Part shown: positions 8,255 to 16,705 of the stretch, piece after piece
Layout of the letters: every line of letters begins with the position of its first letter
How positions within the stretch are numbered: the stretch's first letter is position 1
DNA from: Martinezella multihospitum
Lineage (GTDB): Bacteria; Pseudomonadota; Alphaproteobacteria; Rhizobiales; Rhizobiaceae
Assembly: GCF_900094585.1 (NCBI RefSeq)
Contig: NZ_FMAG01000013.1
Coordinates: forward strand, 1-64,000
DNA: 64,000 bases
Direction of reading: 5' to 3'
Translations under genes and position numbers: made by a program
Notes under the pieces: generated by a model
Database searches by the model: none
The model's input: only the letters and a program-made list of their open reading frames with translations
What the model was told of the DNA's origin: nothing

Positions 8255-9301
8255 TCAAGGAAATGTCACGATCTCTAGCCAGTTCGCACCGGCATTGACT
8301 GGATATCGCCCCACCAGGCCGAGACCGCCATCGGCCTGGTCGATAGCATAGACCGACAGCCTGTCGGACTTCTCGCCGGATGCGACAAGAAACCGGCCCG
8401 ATGGATCGATGCGGATACCGCGCGGCTGCTGCTCGGTCGAATAGTTCGTGACGTAGGTCAGTCTCCCGCTGCCTGCCTCGACGCGGAAGAGTGCAATCCG
8501 GCTGGTGGTTCTCTCCGTCGTATAAAGAAATTTGCCGTTCGGTGTGATGCCGATATCTGCGGCCCAGACCTTCGGCTTGCTGCCGTCTGCTGACTCAGGA
8601 ACGGAAGCAACACTTTCGATCTCGCTCAAGGTGCCCTTATCATTATCGAGCGCATAGTGGATGACATGGCCGGTCAGTTCCGTCAGGACGTACACCGCCT
8701 TGTTGTCGGGAGAGATGACGATGTGCCGCGGACCAAAGCCGGCGCCGGTCTCAACCTGCATTGGATCGTTCGGCTTCAGTATCCCGGTCTCGGGGTCGAG
8801 AGTGAATTGCTGCACGGCATCGGAGCCGAGATTGGTGGCAAAGACATATTTGCCTGTTCGGTCACTGACGATCGAATGTGCGTTGCGCCCGGTTGCGATC
8901 ACTTGCTGAGCCTGCGCGGTGACCAACCCGTTCTTGCCGATCAGCAGCACGGCGATTTTGCTACCGCCATAGGAAGCAGCGAATAGAAGCCCACCCGTCG
9001 GATCGAGGGAGATGTAGGCCATGCTGTCGGGCAGAGCGGCGACGGCCTCCTGCCTTAGCCTGCCGCTTTCAGGGTCGATCGCCAGCGTCAGTACCCGATA
9101 AGGCTGCTCACGAATGACGGCATAGAGATGCCGCCGGTCGGGACTGACGGTCATCGGCATGACCATCGGGCCGACATCCACGCCGGATATCGGCGTGAGC
9201 GTGCCTGTAGCCCCGTCCATCCTGTAAGCATCGATCGTTCCGGCAACTGCCGCCGAGACGTAGACGAATGTGCGAGATACGCTGGAAGACGTCTGAACCA
9301 C
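8255..9301 (-). CDS. Lactonase family protein (YbhE/Pgl-type seven-bladed propeller)
   Basis: A 348-residue protein with repeated beta-propeller blades of the 6-phosphogluconolactonase (YbhE) family: FVYVSAAVAGTIDAYRMD, HSIVSDRTGKYVFATNLGSD, GFGPRHIVISPDNKAVYVLTELTG, QPRGIRIDPSGRFLVASGEKSD and a final NWLEIVTF. The family hydrolyses sugar lactones. No signal peptide is seen. The GTG start at 9301 has GAGGTGA just before it. The gene lies 93 bases downstream of a GntR regulator on the same strand, with an inverted repeat between them, which suggests regulation by that neighbour. Confidence 0.85.
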   Translation of the reverse strand: MVQTSSSVSRTFVYVSAAVAGTIDAYRMDGATGTLTPISGVDVGPMVMPMTVSPDRRHLYAVIREQPYRVLTLAIDPESGRLRQEAVAALPDSMAYISLDPTGGLLFAASYGGSKIAVLLIGKNGLVTAQAQQVIATGRNAHSIVSDRTGKYVFATNLGSDAVQQFTLDPETGILKPNDPMQVETGAGFGPRHIVISPDNKAVYVLTELTGHVIHYALDNDKGTLSEIESVASVPESADGSKPKVWAADIGITPNGKFLYTTERTTSRIALFRVEAGSGRLTYVTNYSTEQQPRGIRIDPSGRFLVASGEKSDRLSVYAIDQADGGLGLVGRYPVNAGANWLEIVTFP

Positions 9302-9356
9302 TAATCACCTCGTCCGAGCATCGGGGGCGGGTTTAACCGGCGACGATCGCTTAATA

Positions 9357-9374
9357 TCATATGACATAGTATGA
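9357..9374. promoter_or_regulatory. Inverted repeat, candidate GntR operator
   Basis: TCATA-TGACATAG-TATGA lies between the GntR-family gene and the lactonase gene, about 55 bases upstream of the lactonase start. The arms are perfect and GTCAT-type half sites recur upstream of the regulator gene itself. Assignment to the neighbouring FadR-type regulator is inference. Confidence 0.35.
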
Positions 9375-9394
9375 CCATAGCAATGTGTGGAGCA

Positions 9395-10111
9395 TTATTG
9401 CGCCTGCAATTCCGCGAGCAGACGATAGCGTCGCTGGCTGGCCAGCATATGTGCCCGCATCGCCTGACGCGCTCGCTCAGGGTCCTGATCGGCAATCGCC
9501 GTCAGGATTTCCGCATGCTCGGCATGCACCTTCTCCAGATAGGCGCGATCATTCGCTTCAGGCAATGTCGGAAACTGTCTACGCGGAATGGTTCGGGCAC
9601 CGAAATGCCGGAGTACGTCGACATAGAAGCGGTTGTTCGTGGCAGCGGCTATCGCCATGTGGAATTCATAATCCGCTTCGACGGTCGATAGCCCCTGCTC
9701 TATCAGCAGCGCCATCCTGCGGTTGGCGGCAGCAATTGCCGCTTCCTGTTCGGCCGTTCTGCGATAGGCGGCGATTGCCGCCGCCTCGCCTTCCGCAGCC
9801 ATGCGGAATTCCAGCAGTTCCAGCGTCTCGGGGATGCTCTTGACCTCGACCGGCGTCAGCAGCAGACCGGATCGTGCCGACGTTTCGGAAACGAATACCC
9901 CCTTGCCCTGAACGGGCTTGACGAGGCCCGCGGCACGAAGATCGGCAATCGCCTCACGCACCACGGTCCGGCTGACATCGAAGGCCGCTTCGAGCTGCGG
10001 TTCCGTCGGAAGCTGGTCACCTGCCTGAAGCTTGCCCGTCTCAATCTGCATGCGCAAGTCATCGATGACCCTTTGTGCCAGCCTTTGCCTCGCCCGGGCA
10101 TTTGTCGTCAT
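9395..10111 (-). CDS. FadR/GntR-family transcriptional regulator (FCD domain)
   Basis: A 238-residue regulator. A winged helix of GntR type (~10-75) has the typical LAQRVIDDLRMQIETGKLQAGDQLPTE...FDVSRTVVREAIADLRAAGLV. An FCD ligand-binding domain (~88-215) follows, with LELLEFRMAAEGEAAAIAAYRR, FHMAIAAATNNRFYVD and HAEILTAIADQDPERARQAMRAHM, in which the conserved Asp/His metal-binding positions appear present. Members of this subfamily repress sugar-acid and other carboxylate catabolic genes. The lactonase gene directly downstream is the natural target. Confidence 0.88.
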   Translation of the reverse strand: MTTNARARQRLAQRVIDDLRMQIETGKLQAGDQLPTEPQLEAAFDVSRTVVREAIADLRAAGLVKPVQGKGVFVSETSARSGLLLTPVEVKSIPETLELLEFRMAAEGEAAAIAAYRRTAEQEAAIAAANRRMALLIEQGLSTVEADYEFHMAIAAATNNRFYVDVLRHFGARTIPRRQFPTLPEANDRAYLEKVHAEHAEILTAIADQDPERARQAMRAHMLASQRRYRLLAELQAQ

Positions 10112-10167
10112 TCCCGATCCCCGATTCTATTCCCGCTGTTCATCCGCAGCCGCTTCTTATAGTCAGC

Positions 10168-10195
10168 GTTAAGTCATAATACGAATAGTCTTAAC
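10168..10195. promoter_or_regulatory. Palindrome upstream of the GntR gene
   Basis: GTTAAG and CTTAAC form perfect 6-base arms around a 16-base AT-rich centre that contains GTCAT-like sequence. It is placed 57-84 bases upstream of the GntR-family start codon, where an autoregulatory operator would be expected. Confidence 0.3.
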
Positions 10196-10232
10196 ATGGG
10201 GCGCATCGAATGCAATCCGGGCAGGCAGGCAA

Positions 10233-10817
10233 TTAGATTTCCCAGTCGGACGTATATGTTCTGGCTCTCAGGCCCGATGACAGTTCCAGCTTGACCTCGA
10301 TCGTTTTCTTCAGCCTTGCCACAAGGGCATCGGAAAGGATGAGGCCATCGATCCAATCCCTCTCCGTGGCGTAGACGACATAGGGATTGATCACGCATTT
10401 GAAATCGAGCATCAGTGACATGGCGAGACTTCCGTATGCCATATAGCTATGCGGGAGCCCGCCGGAGCAGACGATGGTGACGATCTGGTCGAACCAGGCC
10501 GATTTTCGTCCGCCCTCACCCGTCGCGCCGGTAAGCTCGATCAGGCTCTTGGCAGCACTGCCCACCGACCAATTGTAAATGGGCACAGCAAGCAGCACAC
10601 CATCCGCATCGCGAATTGCATGATACAGCCTGTCGTATGAAGGATGCTCATAGCACTTCAAGTTGTCGAATACAGGCAGCTCAAGATCCTGAAGATCGAT
10701 AAACTCAACTTCGGCCCCTCTCTCCCGCAATAGGCTTTCTGCGTCACGAGCCATGCGGCGGCTCCGGCTTTCCGGATCCATGCTGCAGGAGAGAATGGTG
10801 ATTTTCGATGAATGCAT
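10233..10817 (-). CDS. NAD(P)H-dependent FMN reductase family protein
   Basis: A 194-residue flavodoxin-fold protein. The N-terminal KITILSCSMDPESRSRRMA is the FMN-phosphate binding loop, and LLAVPIYNWSVGSAAKSLIELTG and the switch VCSGGLPHSY are typical of the NADPH-dependent FMN reductase / chromate reductase family. It probably reduces flavin or quinone-like substrates in the cytoplasm. It is divergent from the sugar ABC transporter operon and not obviously linked to it. Confidence 0.82.
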   Translation of the reverse strand: MHSSKITILSCSMDPESRSRRMARDAESLLRERGAEVEFIDLQDLELPVFDNLKCYEHPSYDRLYHAIRDADGVLLAVPIYNWSVGSAAKSLIELTGATGEGGRKSAWFDQIVTIVCSGGLPHSYMAYGSLAMSLMLDFKCVINPYVVYATERDWIDGLILSDALVARLKKTIEVKLELSSGLRARTYTSDWEI

Positions 10818-11216
10818 CTCTGTCTTGCTCCGTCGCCGGCGGCACCGGATGAAACCGCGTTACACCTTAGGATTAGGCGGATTCTCCCCGTCCACAACGA
10901 ACTTTTTCTGCGTAATCACGGCATTCCATCGATGCCATCTACGCCGCGTCCCGTCAAAACGGCATTCTCCAAGCCGGCTATTTGTCGCCTCCGCGCCGAA
11001 TAAATTCTCTTTATCAGCAATAATTACAAATGCTTATCGACGCATCCTCAAACGAATTCTCTCTGTGATGGCAACGCGCCATGCCGCAATCACATGATTT
11101 CTGCACAAGTATATTGACATTTGTCGAAAGCACTTCGAATATTGTCAAATTGGTGCTGGGCAGTGATCGACGGTGTCGTCGGGAGTCGCTCCAGCATCCG
11201 GAGTGCGGAGGGGAAA
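10818..11216. other. Intergenic region upstream of the polyol ABC operon
   Basis: This 399-base region becomes AT-rich from about 10990 and holds the promoters of the divergent FMN reductase and ABC transporter genes. The only structured element I can point to is the inverted repeat at 11114-11148, described separately. No ORF with coding character was seen. Confidence 0.4.
11114..11148 (+). promoter_or_regulatory. Imperfect inverted repeat / promoter element before the polyol operon
   Basis: TTGACATTTGTCGAA and TTCGAATATTGTCAA face each other across AGCAC; the outer TTGACA/TGTCAA and inner CGAA/TTCG arms pair and the middle five bases do not. TTGACA also reads as a sigma-70 -35 box. The element ends 68 bases before the GTG start of the ABC ATPase gene. 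The SorC-type regulator encoded later in the cluster is the obvious candidate ligand, by inference only. Confidence 0.4.
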
Positions 11217-12695
11217 GTGGAATTCCTGCTTGAAGTAGAGGGGCTGAAAAAGTCCTTTGGCGGCGTTGCTGCATTGCGCGACGGGCGCTTTCAGCTGCGC
11301 TCCGGTTCCGTTCATGCCTTGTGCGGTGGCAACGGTGCGGGCAAATCGACGTTCCTCAAGATCCTGATGGGCATTCACAAGCGCGATGCTGGCTCTATTC
11401 GTCGCCGCGGCAAGGATGTGGATTATGCAAGCCCCGCAGAGGCGCTCGCAGCCGGCATTGCCATCATCGAGCAGGAGCTCAGCCCCATCCCGCATATGAC
11501 CGTGGCGGAAAACATCTATCTCGGTCGCGAGCCATCTGCCCGCTTCGGCGGCATCGATTTCAAGACGATGAACCGCAATGCGCAGGCGCTGCTTGACCGG
11601 CTGCAGTTCAACATCCGCGCCACGCAATTCATGATGAACCTTTCGGTCGCGCAGGTTCAGCTGGTCGAGATCGCCAAGGCGCTGAGCCACGATGCCGAAG
11701 TGATTTTCATGGATGAGCCCACTTCGGCGATCGGCGAGAAGGAAGCGCAGCAGCTGTTTGCGACCATCGAGCGACTGAAGGCGGAGGGCAAGGGCGTCGT
11801 CTATGTCTCGCATCGCCTGTCCGAAATCTTCCAGATCGCCGATTCCTACACGGCCTTTCGCGATGGATCCTATGTCGGCAGCGGCGCGCTCGCCGATATT
11901 GATCGGCCTGGTCTCATCCGCATGATCGTCGGCGGTGAGCTTGGCGAGGAATACATCAAGACCAATGTGCCGACTGCTGCACCCGGGCTGGAAGTTGCCG
12001 GCCTCACGGCGGAAGGCAAGGTCAACGATATCTCGTTCACCGCTCACAAGGGCGAGATTTTCGGCATTTACGGCCTGATGGGGTCCGGCCGCACCGAGAT
12101 CTTCAACTGCATCTTCGGCGTCGATGCCGTCAGTAGTGGCGAGATCAAGCTTGCCGGCGAACCCATCACCGTTCGCAAGCCGGCCGAAGCCATGCAGCAC
12201 GGCATCGCCTTCGTGACGGAAGACCGCAAGCTGACCGGTCTCAACCTGATCGACAGCGTTCGCAACAACATCTGCCTCGCGAGCCTGCCCGAAATGAGCC
12301 CGCGTTTCTCCATGGATCGTCGGGCCGAGGCCAGCGCCAGCCAGGACATGATCAAGCGCTTCGGCATCAAGGCGGCACGCGACAGCATGCCCGTCTCCGG
12401 CCTTTCCGGCGGCAATCAGCAGAAGGTCGTGCTCGGCAAGTGGTTCCTGCGCAAGCCAAAAGTGCTGCTGCTCGATGAACCCACGCGCGGCGTCGACGTC
12501 GGCGCCAAGCGTGAAATCTATCGCGTCATCTGCGACTTCGCCGCCGAAGGCGGCACCGTCATCATGATCTCATCGGAAATAGACGAGGTTCTCGGCATGT
12601 CCGACCGCATCCTGGTGATGCGTCAGGGACGCTCCGCCGGAATTCTCAAGAGGGAGGAGGCCGACGCGCAATCGCTCGTGCATTTGTCGACCTGA
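11217..12695 (+). CDS. Sugar ABC transporter ATP-binding protein (CUT2, double NBD)
   Basis: A protein of about 492 residues with two fused nucleotide-binding domains, like RbsA/XylG. GTG 11217 was chosen because GGAGG ends about five bases before it and homology starts at once (LLEVEGLKKSFGG). NBD1 has Walker A GGNGAGKST, Q-loop EQEL, a weak signature LSVAQVQ and Walker B FMDEPTSAI. NBD2 has the usual degenerate Walker A (GLMGSGRTE), a canonical signature LSGGNQQK and Walker B LLLDEPTRGVDVG. It energises uptake by the permease and binding protein encoded next. The whole cluster to 20.3 kb runs on one strand and looks like a polyol/ketose utilisation unit. Confidence 0.92.
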   Translation: MEFLLEVEGLKKSFGGVAALRDGRFQLRSGSVHALCGGNGAGKSTFLKILMGIHKRDAGSIRRRGKDVDYASPAEALAAGIAIIEQELSPIPHMTVAENIYLGREPSARFGGIDFKTMNRNAQALLDRLQFNIRATQFMMNLSVAQVQLVEIAKALSHDAEVIFMDEPTSAIGEKEAQQLFATIERLKAEGKGVVYVSHRLSEIFQIADSYTAFRDGSYVGSGALADIDRPGLIRMIVGGELGEEYIKTNVPTAAPGLEVAGLTAEGKVNDISFTAHKGEIFGIYGLMGSGRTEIFNCIFGVDAVSSGEIKLAGEPITVRKPAEAMQHGIAFVTEDRKLTGLNLIDSVRNNICLASLPEMSPRFSMDRRAEASASQDMIKRFGIKAARDSMPVSGLSGGNQQKVVLGKWFLRKPKVLLLDEPTRGVDVGAKREIYRVICDFAAEGGTVIMISSEIDEVLGMSDRILVMRQGRSAGILKREEADAQSLVHLST

Positions 12696-12750
12696 ATGCG
12701 GCAGAGCTTGAAGCCCAGAATGAAGCGCCCGGCAACAAAAGGTATTTGCA

Positions 12751-13755
12751 ATGTCCGCCACTGACAACAATCAGTCCAACTCCTGGTTCGGCTCGGAGCG
12801 CCGGCGATTGATCATTCAGGAATACGGGATCTTTCTCGCCTTCCTCCTGCTCGCAGCTGTCCTCTCCGTTTCGAACCAATATTTCCTGACGGCCGGCAAC
12901 ATCTCCAACGTGCTGCTGCAGACCTCGATCAACGGCGTGCTGGCAATCGGCATGACATTCGTCATCCTGACGCGCGGCATCGATCTCTCGGTGGGCTCCG
13001 TGGTCGCGCTCACCGGCATCGTCAGCGCGAGCTTCGCCACGACATCGGCGACAGCCGGGATCATCGGTGCACCTTACCCGCCCTATGTCGCACTCGCCGT
13101 CGGCTTGCTGGTCGGTATCGGCTGCGGCGCCGTGGTCGGCCTCATCGTTTCACGGTTTGCCGTTCCCGCTTTTGTCGCGACGCTCGGTATGCTTTCCGCT
13201 GCACGCGGCCTGACGCTGATCTATGGCGGCGGCAAGCCGGTTCCGGCTCTCACGTCTGACTTCCGCTGGATTGGCACAGGCGACGTACTCTCGATCCCGA
13301 TGCCGGTCATCCTGCTCGCCATCGTCTTCATCGTCGCATGGTGGGTGCTGAACCGCACCCGCTTCGGCCGCTACATCTATGCCGTCGGCGGCAACCCGCA
13401 TGCTGCCATCACCTCGGGCATCAATGTCAGCAAGTTGCGCTTCCTTGTTTACGTGATTTCCGGCGGTCTTTCCGGCCTGGCCGGCATGCTACTCGCCGCC
13501 CGCACCGGTTCGGCTTTGCCGCAAGCCGGTATTGCGTACGAACTCGACGCAATCGCGGCTGTCGTCATTGGTGGCACCAGCCTTTCCGGTGGCGTCGGCC
13601 GCATCACGGGCACCCTGATCGGCGCGTTGATCATCGGCGTCATGAACAACGGCCTCGATCTCATGGGTATCCAGTCCTATTACCAGCAGGTCCTCAAGGG
13701 CGCACTCATCGTTGGCGCCGTCATGCTCGACCAAAAAAGAAACCTGGGCGGCTGA
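12751..13755 (+). CDS. Sugar ABC transporter permease (CUT2)
   Basis: A 334-residue permease of the RbsC/BPD_transp_2 family with about ten hydrophobic segments. Landmarks are GMTFVILTRGIDLSVGSVVALTG, FVATLGMLSAARGL and AVGGNPHAAITSGINVSKLRFLVYVISG, followed by YELDAIAAVVIGGTSLSGGVG. It follows the ATPase gene by 55 bases and precedes the binding-protein gene by 85. It forms the transmembrane channel, presumably as a homodimer. Substrate not readable from sequence. Confidence 0.92.
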   Translation: MSATDNNQSNSWFGSERRRLIIQEYGIFLAFLLLAAVLSVSNQYFLTAGNISNVLLQTSINGVLAIGMTFVILTRGIDLSVGSVVALTGIVSASFATTSATAGIIGAPYPPYVALAVGLLVGIGCGAVVGLIVSRFAVPAFVATLGMLSAARGLTLIYGGGKPVPALTSDFRWIGTGDVLSIPMPVILLAIVFIVAWWVLNRTRFGRYIYAVGGNPHAAITSGINVSKLRFLVYVISGGLSGLAGMLLAARTGSALPQAGIAYELDAIAAVVIGGTSLSGGVGRITGTLIGALIIGVMNNGLDLMGIQSYYQQVLKGALIVGAVMLDQKRNLGG

Positions 13756-13840
13756 GCCCAAAGACATTCCAGTGTCCGCACTCGGAACACCAAACGGCAC
13801 GTCAAGACGACGGCCGGACTTTCAACGGAGGAGAATTATA

Positions 13841-14830
13841 ATGAAGAAATTACTGATTGCTCTTGCTGCCGCGACCGCAATTCTGGCGTCGCCTGCCCTC
13901 GCCCAGGATAAGAAACTGAAGATCGGCGCGGCGCCCTATGGCTTGAATGCGGAATTCATGCAGATCTGGTCGGCAGCTCTGAAGGAACATCCCGCCGTCA
14001 AGAACGGCGACGTCGATCTGACGATCTTCGACGGCCGTTATGACGCGCTCGTTCAGCAGGAACAGGTCAATACGATGATCACGCAGAAGTTCGACGCGAT
14101 CATCTTCGTGCCGATCGACATCGAAGCTGCTGCAACCGCCGTTCAGGCCGCTCATGATGCCGGCATCCCGGTCGTCGGCTCGAACACCCGCGTCAATTCC
14201 GATCTTCTGACCGCCTATGTCGGCTCCGACGACACGATCTCCGGCTACATGGAAGCCAAGACCGTGCTCGACAAGATCGGCTGCAAGGGCAATGTCGTTA
14301 TCCTCGAAGGCCCGATCGGCCAGTCGGCGCAAATCTCGCGTCTGGAAGGCAACAAGAAGGCGCTTGCCGAGTGCCCGAATGTGAAGGTGCTGGAAGACCA
14401 GACCGCAAACTGGTCGCGTGCCGAAGCCCAGACTCTGATGGAAAACTGGCTGACCTCGCATCCGGGCCAGATCAACGGCATCATTGGCCAGAATGACGAG
14501 ATGGCGCTCGGTGCGATCGAAGCGATCAAGGCTGCCAAGCTCAACGTCAAGGACTTCGCCATTGCCGGTATCGACGGCATCACCGATGCGCTGCATGCCG
14601 TGAAAGACGGCACGATGACTTCCATCCTGCAGGATGCCAGCGCGCAGGCGCAGGGCGCCCTCGATCTCGCGATCTTTGCCGCCAAGAAGGGCAACTACAA
14701 GCCGGAATCCAAGATTTGGGAGCAGTATCCGGCCATGCCGTTCAACGGCGGCAAGGACAAGAACTACAATGTTCCGTGGACCCCGGTAACGGCTGAAAAC
14801 GTCGACAAGCTGCTCCAGGCCCGCAAGTAA
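13841..14830 (+). CDS. Sugar ABC transporter substrate-binding protein
   Basis: A periplasmic protein of 329 residues starting at ATG 13841 after ACGGAGGAG. The signal peptide MKKLLIALAAATAILASPALAQ is followed by a type-1 periplasmic binding fold (Peripla_BP_4): a YGLNAEFMQIWSAALK start, DAIIFVPIDIEAAATAVQAAHDAGIPVVGSNT, and hinge region GQNDEMALGAIEAIKAA...IAGIDGITDAL. It delivers the sugar or polyol to the permease. The dehydrogenase and ketose-kinase genes downstream suggest a polyol or ketose ligand (inference). Confidence 0.92.
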   Translation: MKKLLIALAAATAILASPALAQDKKLKIGAAPYGLNAEFMQIWSAALKEHPAVKNGDVDLTIFDGRYDALVQQEQVNTMITQKFDAIIFVPIDIEAAATAVQAAHDAGIPVVGSNTRVNSDLLTAYVGSDDTISGYMEAKTVLDKIGCKGNVVILEGPIGQSAQISRLEGNKKALAECPNVKVLEDQTANWSRAEAQTLMENWLTSHPGQINGIIGQNDEMALGAIEAIKAAKLNVKDFAIAGIDGITDALHAVKDGTMTSILQDASAQAQGALDLAIFAAKKGNYKPESKIWEQYPAMPFNGGKDKNYNVPWTPVTAENVDKLLQARK

Positions 14831-14839
14831 GATCAATGC

Positions 14840-14863
14840 GGCGGGGCGAACTGTCGCCCCGCC
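14840..14863 (+). terminator. GC-rich hairpin between binding-protein and dehydrogenase genes
   Basis: GGCGGGGCGA and TCGCCCCGCC form a perfect 10-bp stem with loop ACTG, starting nine bases after the binding-protein stop codon. There is no following U-tract, so it may be a partial attenuator or a 3' mRNA-stabilising structure that lifts binding-protein levels above the downstream enzymes, as is common in ABC operons. Confidence 0.5.
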
Positions 14864-14892
14864 TTCCCCCACAGACCAGAGGCTTGAAGAAG

Positions 14893-15666
14893 ATGACCGA
14901 GACATCTCCAGAGATTGATTTGAACTTCCCGCTGTCCGGCAAGACAGCGCTTGTCACGGGCGGCGGTTCCGGCATCGGCGCTGCGGTCGCGACGGCATTC
15001 GCCTCCAAGGGTGCCAAGGTCGCGGTTCTCGATATCAATGTCGAGATGGCGAAGGCCAAGGCATCGGAAATCGGCGGCGGTGCTGAAGCATTCGTCTGCG
15101 ACGTGTCTGATCCGGCCTCGGTCAACAAGGCCGTCAGCGATGTCGTCGCGCATTTCGGTGGCATCGATATCGCCGTCAACAGCGCCGGCGTCGTCTTCCT
15201 TGCCCCTGCCGAGGAGCTGCCGCTCGATTACTGGGACAAGACGATCAACATCAACCTCAAGGGCACGTTTCTGGTCACGCAAGCTGTCGGTCGCACCATG
15301 ATCGCCGCCGGCAAGGGTGGCAAGATCGTCAACCTCGCCTCGCAGGCCGGTAGCGTCGCCATTGAAGAGCATGTCGCCTATTGCGCCTCCAAGTTCGGCG
15401 TCATCGGCATGTCCAAGACCTTTGCTGCCGAATGGGGCAAGCACGGCATCAACGTCAACACCATTTCCCCGACCATCGTTCTCACAGAGCTCGGCAAGAA
15501 GGCCTGGGCTGGCGAGAAGGGCGAGGCTGCTAAGAAGCGCATCCCCACTGGCCGCTTTGCCTTCCCGCAGGAGATTGCAGCCGCAGCTGTTTTCCTCTCC
15601 TCGTCCGGCGCGGACATGATCAACGGCGCCGATCTGCTGATCGACGGCGGCTACACCATTCTTTGA
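14893..15666 (+). CDS. SDR-family NAD-dependent polyol dehydrogenase (GolD/threitol dehydrogenase-like)
   Basis: A 257-residue short-chain dehydrogenase starting at ATG 14893. Glycine motif TGGGSGIG and NSAG, catalytic Ser in NLASQAGS and the YCASK active site are intact, and the end MINGADLLIDGGYTIL is classical. The sequence looks like GolD/D-threitol dehydrogenase-type enzymes that oxidise C3-C6 polyols to ketoses. Being followed by two dihydroxyacetone-kinase modules, it probably makes the ketose that they phosphorylate (erythrulose, dihydroxyacetone or similar). That chain is inference from gene order. Confidence 0.85.
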   Translation: MTETSPEIDLNFPLSGKTALVTGGGSGIGAAVATAFASKGAKVAVLDINVEMAKAKASEIGGGAEAFVCDVSDPASVNKAVSDVVAHFGGIDIAVNSAGVVFLAPAEELPLDYWDKTININLKGTFLVTQAVGRTMIAAGKGGKIVNLASQAGSVAIEEHVAYCASKFGVIGMSKTFAAEWGKHGINVNTISPTIVLTELGKKAWAGEKGEAAKKRIPTGRFAFPQEIAAAAVFLSSSGADMINGADLLIDGGYTIL

Positions 15667-15699
15667 GCGCGAACGCTCGACAATTCGACAGGAGAGACC

Positions 15700-16692
15700 A
15701 TGCAGCGGTTCATCAACAATCCCGATGAAGTCGTTGAAGATACTGTAAAAGGCTTCATCAAGGCACATTCGGATATCGTGCGTCTGGCAGAAAATCCGCG
15801 CGTCGTCATCGCCAAGGATGCCCCTCATGCCGGCAAGGTCGGGGTGATCACCGGCGGCGGCTCAGGCCACGAGCCGGCCTTCATCGGCTATACCGGCAAG
15901 AACATGCTGGATGCGGTCGCGGTCGGCGAGCTTTTTTCGTCACCGACGGCCAAAAGCTTCCACGACGCCATTCGTGAAGCCAATGGCGGCCGCGGCGTCA
16001 TCTGCCTTTATGGCAACTATGCCGGCGACAACATGAACGTGAAGATGGCAACGAAGCTTGCTGCCAAGGACGGGATCGAAGTCGCGACCGTGGTCGCCAA
16101 CGACGATGTCTGCTCCGCACCACCCGAGGAGCGCGAAAAGCGCCGCGGCGTCGCCGGTGAAATCTTCATGTGGAAGGTCGGCGGCGCCAAGGCTTCCAAG
16201 GGCGCAAGCCTTGAGGAGGTCCGCGTGACTGCACAGAAGGCGATCGATAGCTGCCGTTCCGTCGGTATCGGCCTCGGTCCCTGCACCCTGCCCGCCGTCG
16301 GTCATCCGAATTTCCAGATTGAGCCAGGCACGATGGAGGTCGGCATCGGCCATCATGGCGAACCCGGTGTTCGCGTCGAGCCACTGAAGACGGCGGCCGA
16401 AATTGCCGAGGACATGTGTCAGATCGTACTCGATGATCACAATCTGGCAGCCGGCACGGAAGTGGCCGTCCTCGTGTCAGGCCTCGGCGCGACCCCGGTC
16501 AACGAGCTCTATATCCTCAACGACACGATCGAGACGAAGATCTCCGAACGGGGCCTGAAGATCTACAAGACCTATATCGGCAACTACTTCACGTCGCTCG
16601 AAATGGTCGGCGCGACGCTGACCGTGATGGCGCTCGACGAGGAGCTGAAAGAGCTTCTGGACGTCGAGGTCGAGTGCACGACGCTGCTCTGA
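15700..16692 (+). CDS. dhaK: Dihydroxyacetone kinase subunit DhaK
   Basis: A 330-residue DhaK. It starts QRFINNPDEVVEDTVKGF and has the GGGSGHEPAFIGY loop and the covalent-substrate histidine at residue 219 (GIGHHGEPG), matching the E. coli DhaK histidine that forms the hemiaminal with dihydroxyacetone. Good Shine-Dalgarno (GGAGAG) before ATG 15700. DhaK binds the ketose; DhaL, encoded 13 bases downstream, carries the nucleotide. No DhaM (PTS phosphodonor) gene lies in the cluster, so the pair is probably ATP-dependent, as in the erythrulose kinase-type two-subunit systems. Substrate could be dihydroxyacetone or a tetrulose. Confidence 0.9.
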   Translation: MQRFINNPDEVVEDTVKGFIKAHSDIVRLAENPRVVIAKDAPHAGKVGVITGGGSGHEPAFIGYTGKNMLDAVAVGELFSSPTAKSFHDAIREANGGRGVICLYGNYAGDNMNVKMATKLAAKDGIEVATVVANDDVCSAPPEEREKRRGVAGEIFMWKVGGAKASKGASLEEVRVTAQKAIDSCRSVGIGLGPCTLPAVGHPNFQIEPGTMEVGIGHHGEPGVRVEPLKTAAEIAEDMCQIVLDDHNLAAGTEVAVLVSGLGATPVNELYILNDTIETKISERGLKIYKTYIGNYFTSLEMVGATLTVMALDEELKELLDVEVECTTLL

Positions 16693-16705
16693 GGGGGACG
16701 CACGC

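Noticed and set aside
11145..12200. Long minus-strand ORF (351 codons) opposite the ABC ATPase gene
   Set aside because: Antisense shadow of a clear coding region in GC-rich DNA; no domain, no Shine-Dalgarno.
13850..15828. Long minus-strand ORFs opposite the binding-protein and SDR genes
   Set aside because: Low-complexity Asp/Arg/Gly-rich translations typical of antisense frames; the plus-strand genes are complete.
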